The notes under the pieces were generated by a model. That model saw only the letters and a program-made list of their open reading frames with translations. It did not search any database and was not told the origin of the DNA. Below, one piece after another: positions 46,206-57,229 of a stretch of DNA of 64,000 bases. The stretch's first letter is position 1, and every line of letters starts with the position of its first letter. The DNA is from Panicum virgatum (Eukaryota > Streptophyta > Magnoliopsida > Poales > Poaceae): positions 68,433,400-68,497,399 of the forward strand of contig NC_053144.1 of the NCBI RefSeq assembly GCF_016808335.1. The letters run 5' to 3'. A program made the translations under genes and the position numbers.

Positions 46206-46538
46206 GGCCCTGTTTGGTATGTTGTAGCATGAGTAGCATAAAAATTTTGACCAATAATTAAGGGTACTAAATAAAGGCAATTTGTAAAACTAACTCCACA
46301 ACTCTGCACTACTTCGCGAGACGAACCTAATGAGACCTTTGACCGCACGATTAGAGGATGGTTACTGTAGTATCACTGTAGCTAATCATCGATTAATTAC
46401 TATCATTAGATTCGTCGTGAAAAGTTACAACCATCCGTGAAAAGGTTTTGCCAATAAACTTCGTTTAGTACTCCATGCTTGTGAGATTTTTTTTTTGGAA
46501 TTGTGTGTGCTACTCATGCTATGCAACCAAACTGGGCC
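46206..46538. mobile_element. MITE, 333 bp, PIF/Harbinger-like
   Basis: GGCCCTGTTTGGTATG...GCATGAGTAGCA pairs with TGCTACTCATGC...CCAAACTGGGCC. A 3-bp CGA duplication flanks it (46203-46205, 46539-46541). The interior has the common TTACTGTAGTATCACTGTAG text. Confidence 0.75.
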
Positions 46539-46602
46539 CGAATATCTGAAGGTTTTGCTCAAAAAACTGGGCCATTCTTTTTGCTCTCATGCGGAGCAGC
46601 AC

Positions 46603-47154
46603 CAGGGTTAACGTATCCGACCGCTAACCGGTAACCGCCGGCCACCTGTTCCGGTTTACCGGACCGGTTTGGCCGGTTACCGGTAGAAACCGGTCAAATT
46701 TGAATTTGAATTCAAAAAACTCAGTTCAACCGGTTCGTACCGGTATACCGGTCGGTTAGACCGGTTTACCGGCCGGTTTGACCGGTTTGAATTCAAATCC
46801 AAATTTAAAATCGCATGTGTAACCGTTTTAGACCGGTATACTGGCCGGTTTGACTGGTTTACCGGCCGGTTAGACCGGTTTATCAAGTGGGCCTTAATGG
46901 GCCGTCTCATTTTTTTCTTTTTCTTTTTTGTTTTAACTTTAAATGCCTGAAAAGTATGTTAAACGAATGAATTTTGGAGAAAATTTGATAACATTAGATT
47001 CGTTGCACCTTGAAGTATTTTTAGAAATTTTTTAGAAATTTTTCATTTTTTTAATTTAAATTTAAATTTTGAATTTAGACCATTTCATACCGAACCGGAA
47101 CCGGACCGGTAACCGGTCAAACCGCACCGGTTACCGACGGTTCGGTTAACCCTG
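46603..47154. mobile_element. Non-autonomous hAT element rich in ACCGGT motifs
   Basis: The ends are CAGGGTTAAC and GTTAACCCTG, with an exact 8-bp duplication AGCAGCAC at 46595-46602 and 47155-47162. The first 280 bp and the last 60 bp are packed with ACCGG(T) and its complement (ACCGGTTTACCGG, TTGACCGGTT). The middle is AT-rich. No transposase is encoded. Confidence 0.85.
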
Positions 47155-47162
47155 AGCAGCAC

Positions 47163-48176
47163 ATGCCACCTCTGACAGCGACCGATCCTGCACGCCGGTG
47201 ACGCGCGGGAGGGAAGGAGGCCCACCATCCACTGGGAGCCGCCCCCAACGGATATTTTTCACGCGACTAGTGGCGCGCGCGCGAGGGGCCACGCACGCGC
47301 GGGAAAGCAGGTGTCAGCTTTTTTCCAGTGTCCCTGCGCGGGCGCGGCAGTGCAGAAGAAAAGAAAGAAAAGGAGGCGAAACTGGCGTGCCGCGCCTCGG
47401 CCGCCGTGACGAGCTCACGTGCCCGGCTTGTCCCCGTCCCCCGCCCCGCCCCAAACCACTCCGCCAATTTTTATTTTACCCGGGCAGATCCATCAATCCG
47501 CCTAAACAACGCTTCAGATCCGGTATCTGCCATGGGACGAGAGATCGTAGCTCGCGACTGTCACGCACCACACGCTGCTCAATCCTTCAAAGGAGGAGGT
47601 AGAATGTGAAACAGCGGGAATGTTTGTCGTTTCCAACCATTTTCACCGCGCCCGCGCCCTGCCCGGCCGGCATGCCGTGTGCGCGGCACGACGGAACACG
47701 GGCCGTGGGACACGGGGAAAGTAAAACTGGTACGAAAAGCCCTAAGGTTTCCACAGATCTCAGCAAACAATTTCCTCCTCACTGGTACCAGTAAAATAGG
47801 GGAATTCAATTCAATTCCAACGTATTGTTGCAGACAAAAACATGGCCGATGCGATGATAGATAGAAGTAGATAAATATAGATGGATCCACCGATCAAGCG
47901 AGCGAGAAATCAAATCTAACTTCCAACCTCCTCTCCCTCCCTCTCTCTCTCCAACCGGATAATCCTCCACACAAAAAAAACAAACTGAAATCTACGAACA
48001 AGAAAAGAGTAACAACAAGCATATGGTTCCTTCCTAGCAGTATCCTCTCTTAAGAGATCAAATTATCTGATTCCTGAAGCTCTCCGAGTAGCCGGCTCTC
48101 CTTAATTACCACCTCTGCTGCTCCTGCCAGATTATTTCTTCTCCCCCTTGCGGTGGTCGAGTGTCCTAGTCTTACC
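47163..48176. other. Intergenic DNA and SMT2 3' UTR
   Basis: The GC-rich part (47200-47480) has no recognised gene. The right end from about 47900 is likely the SMT2 3' UTR and flank. Confidence 0.45.
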
Positions 48177-49286
48177 CTATTTCGCCTCCTCGGTGGCGGC
48201 GGCGGCGGGGGGCTTGCGGAGGAGCACCATGTGCATGGGCGTGAAGATGCCGGTCTCGCCGCCTTTGGTGAGGTGCTGGGCGGTCTCGAAGAGCATCTCG
48301 TGCACCTCGCACACGCCCTTGGGGGCGATCCGGAGCATGGTGAGCACGCGGACGAGGAGGGAGTTGCGCCAGTAGGCGATGCGCCCCATCTTGAGGCGCG
48401 TCCACCAGGGCAGCGCGGGGGGCAGGGCGAGGTCCTGCTCCTTGACCACCTCGAAGCCGACCTCCTTGGCGATGGACGCGATCTCGTCCTGGCGGCGCAG
48501 CCCCGGGAGCGCGTCGCCGCGCTCGATGCCTTGGATGCAGTCGACGTGGTCCGGGTCCTCGGCGCGGTACAGCGATGTGGTGACCCACTCGTAGGAGACG
48601 TAGAGGCCGCCGGGCTTGAGCACGCGGAACACCTCGCCGTAGACGTCCTGCAGCCTGGGCGCGTGGCAGGTGGCCTCGATGGAGTAGGCGCCGTCGAAGG
48701 AGGCGTCCGGGAAGGGCATGGAGAGGAAGTTGCCGCAGACGACCTCGCAGCGGGAGTCGAGGCCGGCCTTGCGGTTGTGGGCGCGGGCGCGGTTCACCTG
48801 GTAGTCGTTGATGGTGATGCCGACGACGTTGGATCCCGAGTACCCGGCGATGGCGCGCATGGGCCCGCCGACGCCGCAGCCGACGTCGAGGAGGCGGTGG
48901 CCCGGCTTGGCGCCGAGGAGGTCGACGACGCGCTCCTCGTGGACGCGCGTGGCCTCGCGGTGGGAGCGGCCCGGGAGGGAGGGCGAGAAGTGGAAGGACT
49001 GGCCCCAGCCCCACTCGTAGATGTCGGTGACGAGGTTGTAGAAGGTGTCCACGAAGTCGGGCACCTTCTCCGCCGCGGCGGCGGTGGTGGCCGTCTCCTT
49101 GGGGCGGCGGAAGAAGGACCAGTACTGCGTGTACTTGTCCTGCACCTTGTCCCGCGTGATGGATCCCATCTTGAGATCCACCGCGCGCTTGCCCTTCACC
49201 TCCGCCGCGCCCATCACCCAGACGAACCAGTACACCAGCCCGACCCCGACGACCGCCGCCGTCCACGCCATCGTCGCCGCCTCCAT
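48177..49286 (-). CDS. SMT2: 24-methylenesterol C-methyltransferase (SMT2 type)
   Basis: It encodes 369 aa in one exon. It adds the second methyl group to the sterol side chain (24-methylene lophenol to 24-ethylidene lophenol) from S-adenosylmethionine, at the ER. An N-terminal membrane segment covers residues 8-26. The sterol-binding region YEWGWGQSFHFSP is at 90-102. SAM motif I LLDVGCGVGG is at 132-141. SIEATCHAP and YEWVTTSLY follow. The N-terminal hydrophobic segment and these motifs fit SMT2 rather than cycloartenol methyltransferase SMT1; this is judged by eye. The start is the first ATG in frame (49286); the upstream frame is open but has no ATG. Confidence 0.92.
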   Translation of the reverse strand: MEAATMAWTAAVVGVGLVYWFVWVMGAAEVKGKRAVDLKMGSITRDKVQDKYTQYWSFFRRPKETATTAAAAEKVPDFVDTFYNLVTDIYEWGWGQSFHFSPSLPGRSHREATRVHEERVVDLLGAKPGHRLLDVGCGVGGPMRAIAGYSGSNVVGITINDYQVNRARAHNRKAGLDSRCEVVCGNFLSMPFPDASFDGAYSIEATCHAPRLQDVYGEVFRVLKPGGLYVSYEWVTTSLYRAEDPDHVDCIQGIERGDALPGLRRQDEIASIAKEVGFEVVKEQDLALPPALPWWTRLKMGRIAYWRNSLLVRVLTMLRIAPKGVCEVHEMLFETAQHLTKGGETGIFTPMHMVLLRKPPAAAATEEAK

Positions 49287-49619
49287 CCCGCGCGCACGCA
49301 CGCGGGAGCCGGGAACCTCCCTCTTCAGCGGCGAGGAGGGGAAGTGGGAGGAGGAGAGGAATGAACAGGAGGGCCGGGGGATTTGGGGGGGCTTCGGGGA
49401 TTTAAGCAAGCGAGCGCGTGAGCAAGCGGGATTTTTGGGCGGAGCGCGTGCGGGGCGGCTGGCTCGCGCCGCACGTCGCGGCGGGGCGCGCCCCCCTGTG
49501 GCGCTGGGCTCCGATCCGATCGGACGGCTGCCGCGAGACCGATGGCGATGCCGCAGGGCCAGGGCCCGGGGGTGCAGCTGCTGCGGCGGCTGCCGAGTTT
49601 TTTTATGGGTAGGACCCCG

Positions 49620-50015
49620 AAGGGCCGGAAATATTCAGTTCTCGGTGAAAATGTAAAAATTTTGTGAAAAAATATAGTTGGAAGATTCAAAAAAATTTCA
49701 AACGATGTACATTCATAGTGCATCATTAGATGTACTTTGTATCAAAAGTTGAGATGCAAACTCAATCTATAAAAATTCAAACAAAAACGACAAACTCAAA
49801 GTGTATAAAGCACTACAAGACAATTTTGTCTTGTAGTGCACTTGTATATGGAATTCGTTATTTTCATATGAATTTTTTCAAAATGACTTTGCATCTCAAC
49901 TTTTGATACAAAGCACACTTAATGAGGCACTATAGATGTGCATCGTTTGAAATTTTTTAGGCACTTGTAATTATAAATTTTTAAAGATTTTTTATGTTTT
50001 TTATCGAAAAAGGGG
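49620..50015. repeat. Long foldback (inverted repeat) element
   Basis: Arms 49688-49760 and 49888-49958 are imperfect reverse complements (CAAACGATGTACATTC with GATGTGCATCGTTTG; GTATCAAAAGTTGAGATGCA with its complement). A near-perfect palindrome sits at the centre (49810-49839). Weaker pairing extends outward. It lies about 330 bp upstream of the SMT2 start. Confidence 0.75.
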
Positions 50016-50025
50016 TTTGCACTAA

Positions 50026-50360
50026 GCCCGTGTTTGGTTGCGTAATTCCAAATTCTAAATTTTTTTTCCGGCACCTGCATGGAGACTTAAATCTAGACGA
50101 AATAAAAAACGCATTGCGACTGCTATCTGTAAATGCCGAGACGAATCTAACGAACCTAATTAGGCTATAATTAGATGCTAAAGTGCTACAGTAATGCTAC
50201 AGTAAATAACCTCTAACGACAGATTAATTAGTCTCATTAGATTCGTCTCGCGATTTACAGACCAGTTCTGTAATTATTTTTATGATTAGTCAATATTTAG
50301 TACTTCAAATGTAGAAAGATGTCTTTTCAAAATTTTTACAGACTGCAACGAAACAGGGCC
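50026..50360. mobile_element. MITE, 335 bp, PIF/Harbinger-like
   Basis: GCCCGTGTTTGGTTGCG at the left pairs with TGCAACGAAACAGGGCC at the right. TAA duplications are at 50023-50025 and 50361-50363. The interior has AATGCTACAGTAAATAACC. Confidence 0.8.
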
Positions 50361-50742
50361 TAAATATTTTGCCAGTTTGGAGAGGGCCCGCCGGGCCCGG
50401 GCCCGTGCCCGTGCATGGGGAAGTGACGCAGGTCGGGTGGTGGTGCCGTGGTGGTAGGCTCCAGAGCCAGCCAGATTGGTTTTGGCACGGGGCGGGGGGC
50501 ACGAGGCGGAACGCGCTGGCGCGGACGCGGATGATACAGGGAGGAGAGCTGGAGAGGCCGGTTCGCACGGGCATCCTGCTGTACTGCCATGTGTGCGTGC
50601 TTGGGCCTTGGGCCTACCGTCATCCTTCTATGCGCTGGCGGCTGGATTTCTAATTTCTTCTTCCTCCTCGGCAAAAAAAAAGGAAGTTTTTTTTGCTTCT
50701 TGTTCTCGCTTCTGATCCGGCTTGACGATGGAACTACTCCTC

Positions 50743-51089
50743 GGCCGTGTTTGGTTTTCCCGTGAAAACTTTTTCAAAAAAAAGACGAATATATACGTGG
50801 AGTACTAAATAAAATTTATTTGTTAAATTTTTTTATGGATGGAGGTAACTTTTCGAGCCGAATCTAATAAGCCAAGTTTCATTATGATTGGCTACAGTGA
50901 TGCTACAGTAACCGTCCCTAATCATTCTCCAATCATGCGGTCAAAAAACTTATTAGCTACAGCGCATACTACAGTACCATAATTTTGGAAGTTATTTTAT
51001 AATTAGACTTCATTTAATACCTCTAATTAGTTGTCAAAATGGCAAAAAAAATTCATGAAAAATTTTTCACCCCCTAACCAAACATGACC
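50743..51089. mobile_element. MITE, about 347 bp
   Basis: GGCCGTGTTTGGTTTTCCCG pairs with CCCCCTAACCAAACATGACC. The interior has GATGCTACAGTAACCGTCCC. The target duplication is not clear. Confidence 0.7.
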
Positions 51090-51623
51090 CTAGCATTGTG
51101 CGTTGCAAACAAAGGGTTATTGGCTGGTTGCTCAATAAGCTCATGCACACAAAATGTAGGATTGTAGTCTGTTTATGTGATGCAAATGTAATGCCAACGT
51201 TATCTGCAATAATATTTTTTTGCAAGATCATATGCGCATCAAAGCCCAAAAGAGTTTGTCGAAAATCATATAAAGAACCGGGGATGATTTATCTCCTCTC
51301 CACATTTGCCATCGAAGAGGAGGCAGGGGATGGGATGAGTTTGAAGGTGCACCAAGGGACTCGATGATTTATCTCCTCTCCCCCCGCGGTCAAATCAGCA
51401 TTCACTGAATCACCAGATGACTTACTTTTGTAGCAGACAAACGGAGGCCCACGGGCTTCTTTCGGCATGAGATCGAGGCCCACTTCTATCCTTTATCCCA
51501 CCCCACTCTGTCTACTCTGTCACTCCGGAAAAGTTTACCTTTGAGCTTTGCTGCTCTGCTAAAGCGTCATCTGTCAAAACGGGCAAAGCTAAGTAAAAGT
51601 GCTTTAATATTGGAAATTAGGTA

Positions 51624-51875
51624 CGCTCTCCGTCCCATAATATTTGTACATTTAAGATCGAATATGTAAATCAATGTATGATGTGAAATTACAAAAATAC
51701 CTTTTGTTTTTTGAGAAGAATCCGAATACTATTTTGTCTCTTGTGAGAAGGATGCGGATATTGTTTTGTCTTTTTTGTGAGAAGACTCCGGATACTCTTG
51801 TCTTTTATGTTAGTGGAGTCAAATTAGCTATATTTTGTGGGACAAATTTTAAATTCTAGATGTGCACGGAGGGAG
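51624..51875. mobile_element. Stowaway-like MITE, about 252 bp
   Basis: CTCTCCGTCCCATAATATT near the left and GCACGGAGGGAG at the right are flanked by TA (51622-51623, 51876-51877). Confidence 0.7.
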
Positions 51876-51877
51876 TA

Positions 51878-52260
51878 GTGTGTAGTGGTAGGGATTAAGA
51901 ATAGCTTATGGAGCGGCCAAATGCCTTTTTTTTCGAGCTTAGAGAATCCAACTCAAATCCTGAAATTACACTTTCGTGGTGTCGTATCTTCTTCACCTTG
52001 CAAGTTGCAGCCTCTTGGTGGACACCTTGAAACATAATATTTCCCTTGGTCACAAGTTACAATTCGTTTTGACTTTCTTTTATTATACATAAGATACAGA
52101 TAGAATGTATATCTTGTTGCATAGCAAAATATAGTATATCTAAAATACCTAACTACCTAAGACAGATCTTTTCACCTAAAGAGTCGATGCATTCCGATGC
52201 ACCTCGTTGACCGCACGATAGCTAAATTTCTATTTGTCTCGGTTGGAGTTTCATGGACAC

Positions 52261-52292
<32 letters not shown>

Positions 52293-53095
52293 GAAATTAG
52301 GTAACCGTGCCAGATGAATTTTATGGTGATGAAACTATCCTCACATCCCATGAAACTTCCACTGAGGCTGGCCTTAGCCGTTAGATTAGTGTCCAATTAT
52401 CCATTAACCGCCGGATCCTATACTAGTAGATGCCTGCGCACTAGCAGGGGGGAAAAAATCTAGAACGCTCTATCAGACAAAAAGAAATCAGGCTAGATAG
52501 GCGTTAAATACCATGGTAGAAGATGCCTGTGCACTAGAATGCTTCAGAAAAGGGAAAATAAGGATAGATAGCAATTAGTAAATACTAGTTAGGAAGGACA
52601 ACCAAAGATGTTAGAGAAGTATATTAAAGTGAAAAAAAATATTTAAAGATGGACAACACCTATCTAGAATGGTCTGACCATAACAAGGGCTTGGATACAT
52701 TATTCAGAGAAAAAGAACTTCATCACATCACATTATGAATTTTAGTTTGACTACGAGTACATACACGCTACGCTAGCCACTGTACCGACAGCTGCCATAT
52801 TTCCTGAAGCGTGCCATACCACGCTCTCAGAATTTTATCAGCTATCTTCTCACGTTTCAACCACAGCAGCGTCGATGAGTCGATGACCTACAAGGCGGTC
52901 GCACGCGTGCTCTGCCGGCATGGCCGCCATGGAGGGCGGCATCGGCATGCCATGACGGCACGAAGCCATAGGCACGCGGCACGCCGAGACTACAAGGCGA
53001 CAAGGCGACAAGAGCCTCCAGGCCGCATCCATGCGCTACAGGAGGAACAGGAGAGTCAAGGACAGAGAAGGTGCCGGTGGCACCGCCGCCGGACG
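51878..53095. other. Intergenic stretch without a supported gene
   Basis: It has a short (TA)n/(CA)n tract at 52260-52290 and no recognised gene. An open frame at 52811-53593 has no family features. Confidence 0.5.
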
Positions 53096-53100
53096 AGGCT

Positions 53101-53203
53101 CCGCTGCAGTTACGTCCCCGCAGTTGAGTCACTGCGTGTGGGGCCTGCATGTAGTGGGGCCCACGTGGCAGTGACCCAACTGCAGGGGACGTTACTGCAG
53201 CGG
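53101..53203. repeat. Inverted repeat with 35-bp arms
   Basis: 53101-53135 and 53168-53203 are reverse complements with few mismatches (CCGCTGCAGTTACGTCCCC with GGGGACGTTACTGCAGCGG). The loop itself holds two GTGGGGCC copies. It may be the core of a small MITE. Confidence 0.7.
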
Positions 53204-53442
53204 ATCCGGTTCCACCGCCGCCTGCCCAACCGCACTCGCGCTCGCGCGCGTGATCCCAGAAAAGTCGTGATGCCTTTGCTGTGCCGACGGGCGACGGCAG
53301 CCCGTCCGCCAACGGCCCACCTCGTCGTGCTCGCCCCCACTGGGCCTCAGATGCCTTTCCGTAGTTTGTTTCCGGCCCACGGGCCATCATGCGCTCTGGG
53401 CTGTGGCTTTCTCATCTTCCTCGCGCATCATTTGTACCACCA

Positions 53443-53680
53443 GCGCCTTTTTTATTTTTATATTTTTCGAAAATATTTTTTACAGAAATATATTTTCAAT
53501 ATCACATTTTACAGTTTTGTACCCCTACCGCCCGGCAGGGGGGCGGCAGGGGGCCTGCCGCCCAGCAACGGGGCGGCAGGGACTTATATATAAATTTTAA
53601 AAAAAATTATTTGAGCGGAAGTTCTTGGCGGGAGCCTGCCGCCCCCCTGGCGGGCGGCAGGGGGGCGGCAGGCTCCCCAC
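53443..53680. repeat. Left terminal inverted repeat of the PMD element
   Basis: It matches 57230-57512 in reverse over the AT-rich end, the TTTTACAGTTTTGTACCCC block, two GC-rich blocks and the GGGAGCCTGCCGCCC block. Confidence 0.85.
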
Positions 53681-53685
53681 TCCTG

Positions 53686-53693
53686 TATAAAAG
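53686..53693 (+). promoter_or_regulatory. TATA box of the PMD gene
   Basis: TATAAAAG lies just inside the left inverted repeat, 88 nt before the leader block at 53781-53800. The leader exon ends with a donor at 53817/53818, and the acceptor at 54114-54115 lies two bases before the ATG. Confidence 0.65.
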
Positions 53694-54117
53694 GGTTTTT
53701 CTCCCTCTCCCCCCTCATTTGCTTCCCACGACATCCAGAGAGCGGGAGGGAGAGAGGAGGGGTGAGGGAGAGAGTTGTAACGGCGAAGCCCTGCCGGATT
53801 TTGGATCCTAACCGCAGGTAATAAATTTTTCTCAACTTTCTCGATCTAAATTTATTGTATGTTTAATTCTATAATTAGTGTATGCAGCAGTAATGATATT
53901 TTCGCGATTTAGATAATGTTTTTAATATAATTTAGGTAGAATTAAGATTAGGTAGAATTAAGATTAGTTTTTAGAAAACCCAATTAGGTTTACCAACAAC
54001 TTTTGTAGGAAATGCACGAAAATGTTAGAAAAGTTTATGAAAATTTAAGATAAATTGTAGAAAAATGCAGAAAAATTGTAGAAAATGCAGAAAATTTATA
54101 TTTTTTGTGTGTTAGGT

Positions 54118-57029
54118 ATGGCCGGAGATACGCCAGCTCTACTTGACGAAGTCATAGACTCGTCGCACCGGTCCTTTCTTGCTGTGGTTCAGCGCGTGAA
54201 ACTTAACGTGCTGCGTCCACGTCCACCAGCGGAGTTTATTCCTGTTGAGCCACGATGGGTGCCCAGGTGATATGTCGTCGGATTATGTTTTTAAAAATAC
54301 GTTTGTTTCGTATACGTTTCGTACATAATGTACTTACATTTGATCGTTCTATTTTTCAGGTTGAGTGAGGCTGGTCTTCTTACTATAGGTCGTCTTGCTG
54401 AGAGTGGTTTAGTACAGCTGGACAGGTCCCTACTGACGGCTCTAGTTGATAGATGGAGGCTTGAGACAAACACCTTCCACCTCCCTTGTGGGGAGATGAC
54501 ACCGACCCTACAGGACGTTGCGATGCTGCTGGGTCTTCCTATCAGTGGGGATGCCGTAGGGCCTCGTGTCGTCCCGCCTACGTGGTTGGACGATCTAGAA
54601 GAGCGTTTTGCAAATATTGATATCGCGATTGATGTAGAAGAGCACCCAAAAGCAACAGGCCCTGCCAAGGCATGGATCCTCCAGTTCTAGGTACATACAT
54701 TGTTATGGAACGATTAATGTTAGAGTTATGCTTTTTACTAGTGCAGTTATGGTTTTATTTTATAATTGATCTCGTACTCATAAATGTTCATCTTTTCTAT
54801 GCAGCCCGACAATTTGGCACATGATGCTGATGATGATAGCGTCACTCGATCCCTTGAGGCATACCTGTTGTGGTTGTTTGGATACATAATGTTCAACAAC
54901 TCACACGGGGCCTATGTGGATAGGGTGCTTGTGCCTTACGCACTGGAGATCACAGAGGCAGCTGTGGAGGAAATGCCTCAATACAGTTGGGGTGCAGCGG
55001 TACTTGCAACCACGTACCGTGGCCTCTGCAAGGCATCGGTGCAAAATAAGCACAATGCAATTCTTACAGGATGTCCAATTCTGCTACAGCTTTGGTCGTA
55101 CGAGAGGATAGCAATTGGTCGCCCGATTGTCGACCACTCACCGTATGAGCTGGATATGTACGGTGACACCGAGGACGATAGGCCCACCATGGGGACTCTC
55201 CGGTACGCTCGTCAGGTACGGAAATAACTGCTACTCGTACTATTCTGTTGGCAATTCTGTTGCTTTGTTTTACCTTCTTTGTATTTCTTATTTGTACATA
55301 TTATTATTAATTTTGTGCAGAAGAGGTGGGCCCACGTACAGTCTCGCCGGGCCTATCCTGATTTTGTTGCTGATTTTGATCGGTTGACACCTGAAGACGT
55401 CGTGTGGGAGCCCTACTCCGAGTTGGCTATAAACACTCGTGCACCGATCGGGATATCTTCGGTTTGCTTTCAGGACCAGGCCTTATGGATGACAACTACA
55501 GCGTTGGTGTACGACGTTTACATTGAGGCTCACTGCCCGGACAGAGTCAGGAGACAGTTCGGTCAAAGGCAGTTGTATCCTGTGCCGTCCGCATTGGATC
55601 GGGTCGAACGCCATGACCACAGGTAACAATTCATATACTATTTCAGTGACTATGCATTGTAGAGTTAACTAATCATATTTGACTAAATTGATTTCAATAT
55701 TTAGTTTATCGAGGACTGGGCAACCCTTCTCCAACATGTGGGTGACAAGGGTGCAGCCTTGGGTCGACGGCTGGGACCAGGCAGAGGAGAACGTGGCGCT
55801 TGCGACCCCTGCACACACGGAGGCTTCGTACAGGGCGTACCTGAGCTGGTACCAGCCTCAGACTCGTTGCCGCTTGATATATGTTGACATGCAACCACAG
55901 CCGCATGTTGCGACAGCACAGGATGGATACGCACGATATAGGGATGAAGCATTAGCTGGGGCGGTGAGTCAAAATTATCATCGCTTTTCAAATACTTTGG
56001 ATTACATTGTTAATGCATTTTTTTTTCTTGCTTGCAGTTTGAAATGTGCAGGTTGATGGACTTAGATGCCAGGGCGAATTTGATGAGGATTCGAGGGGGA
56101 TCTATGATGGATAGGAATGAGCAAGAGTCAGCCTGGACCCGAGTTTCACAAAGAGCCCATTCCATGCTTGAATCCTTTGGTAGCCGGACATCGTACGATG
56201 ACTCGTACGGTTCGTCTCAAGCCTCGACCTCGTTTCCTTGTGGTCCCACACAGCAGCAGTCTTCCCAAGCACCTTATTGGTCTCAGCAGCATTATCCAGG
56301 TACGTGAGGATACTTACTAACTTCCTACTTTGAAGCCAACAATTAATTCCCAGTCCATACAGGTGATGCACACCCACCTTACCAACCTCACGGAGGGACT
56401 CAGTTTAGTACCATGGCACCAGCTGCAGGGATGTCATTTCAACCAACACAGGCACCACCACGACCTTTCGGTAAACATATAGTTAATATCTTAATTTCAA
56501 TTAATTGTGGTATGAAGTCTAATTCCTTTTGTATTTACATATAGGATCACAACAGGGGTATGATGCTGGACCTTTTTCGTATTACCCTACGGCGACAGCA
56601 GAAGGAACGCAAGGTAAATACCTAATCTGTAGCCCGAATTTATCACGTGCTTCTTATCTCTATGAATATTTTAAATAATTTGAACGGTTTACAGGATCGC
56701 ACCACCAGCTTCCTGATATGGGTCACTCCTCGTATCCACCACCACCAGGTATGTATGATGAATATATACCAAAATATATGACTTATAAGACGATATTAAG
56801 ATATCTTAATTGCTACTGTATAGGGCCCACACAGGATACCTTTGAGGCGAACTTCGAAGATTGGAGTCGGTTATTTTCTACACCTAACCCGCAGGCCGAT
56901 ATTACCTTCCAGACACCTGTGCCCACCGGACGTCCAAGTAGAGATGTAGGGCCTCCAGAGCGACACACCTACTCTACAGACCACGTCCACGCTCAGCGTA
57001 AAAGAGGTCGACATGGCCGGGGTGGTTAG
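54118..57029 (+). pseudogene. Plant mobile domain (PMD) protein, 10 exons, one stop
   Basis: Exons: 54118-54266, 54360-54690, 54805-55215, 55321-55622, 55705-55963, 56038-56299, 56363-56470, 56545-56613, 56695-56748, 56824-57029. They total 2151 nt and stay in phase throughout. The PMD is clear in exons 1-5 (FHLPCGEMTPTLQDVAMLLG, SLEAYLLWLFGYIMFNN, RPTMGTLRYARQ, NMWVTRVQPWVDGWDQ). This domain is known from Arabidopsis MAIN/MAIL proteins, nuclear factors needed for silencing and genome stability, and from many transposons. The C-terminal third is Gln/Pro/Ser-rich, and the last residues (QRKRGRHGRGG) are basic, as in a nuclear signal. A TAG at 54688-54690 ends exon 2 exactly at the splice donor; otherwise the gene is open. 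It is called pseudogene only for that stop. Confidence 0.75.
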
Positions 57030-57229
57030 GATGTGCGTCTAGCTGTTTCTGTATTTTTGTTATGGACATGTCATCATGTTATACTTATTTCGTTCTCATA
57101 CATCACCTATTTCGTTCTCATTTGTGTATGAGTGTGAATTGCTAGCTTATACTTTTCATATGCATGTTCTTTACTAATGGTTTTTATTTGTATCCATATC
57201 TAAAACACATCTAATGGTGTCGTTCACAA

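Noticed and set aside
48153..49364. Long plus-strand open frame opposite SMT2
   Set aside because: It is the antisense shadow of a GC-rich gene; it has no family motifs, while the minus strand gives a full SMT2 protein.
52811..53593. 260-codon plus-strand open frame
   Set aside because: It crosses the inverted repeat and the start of the PMD element, so it cannot be a native gene.
54118..57029. Reading the PMD gene as a phosphatase or aminotransferase
   Set aside because: Older database names for PMD proteins use these terms, but no catalytic motifs of either enzyme are visible.
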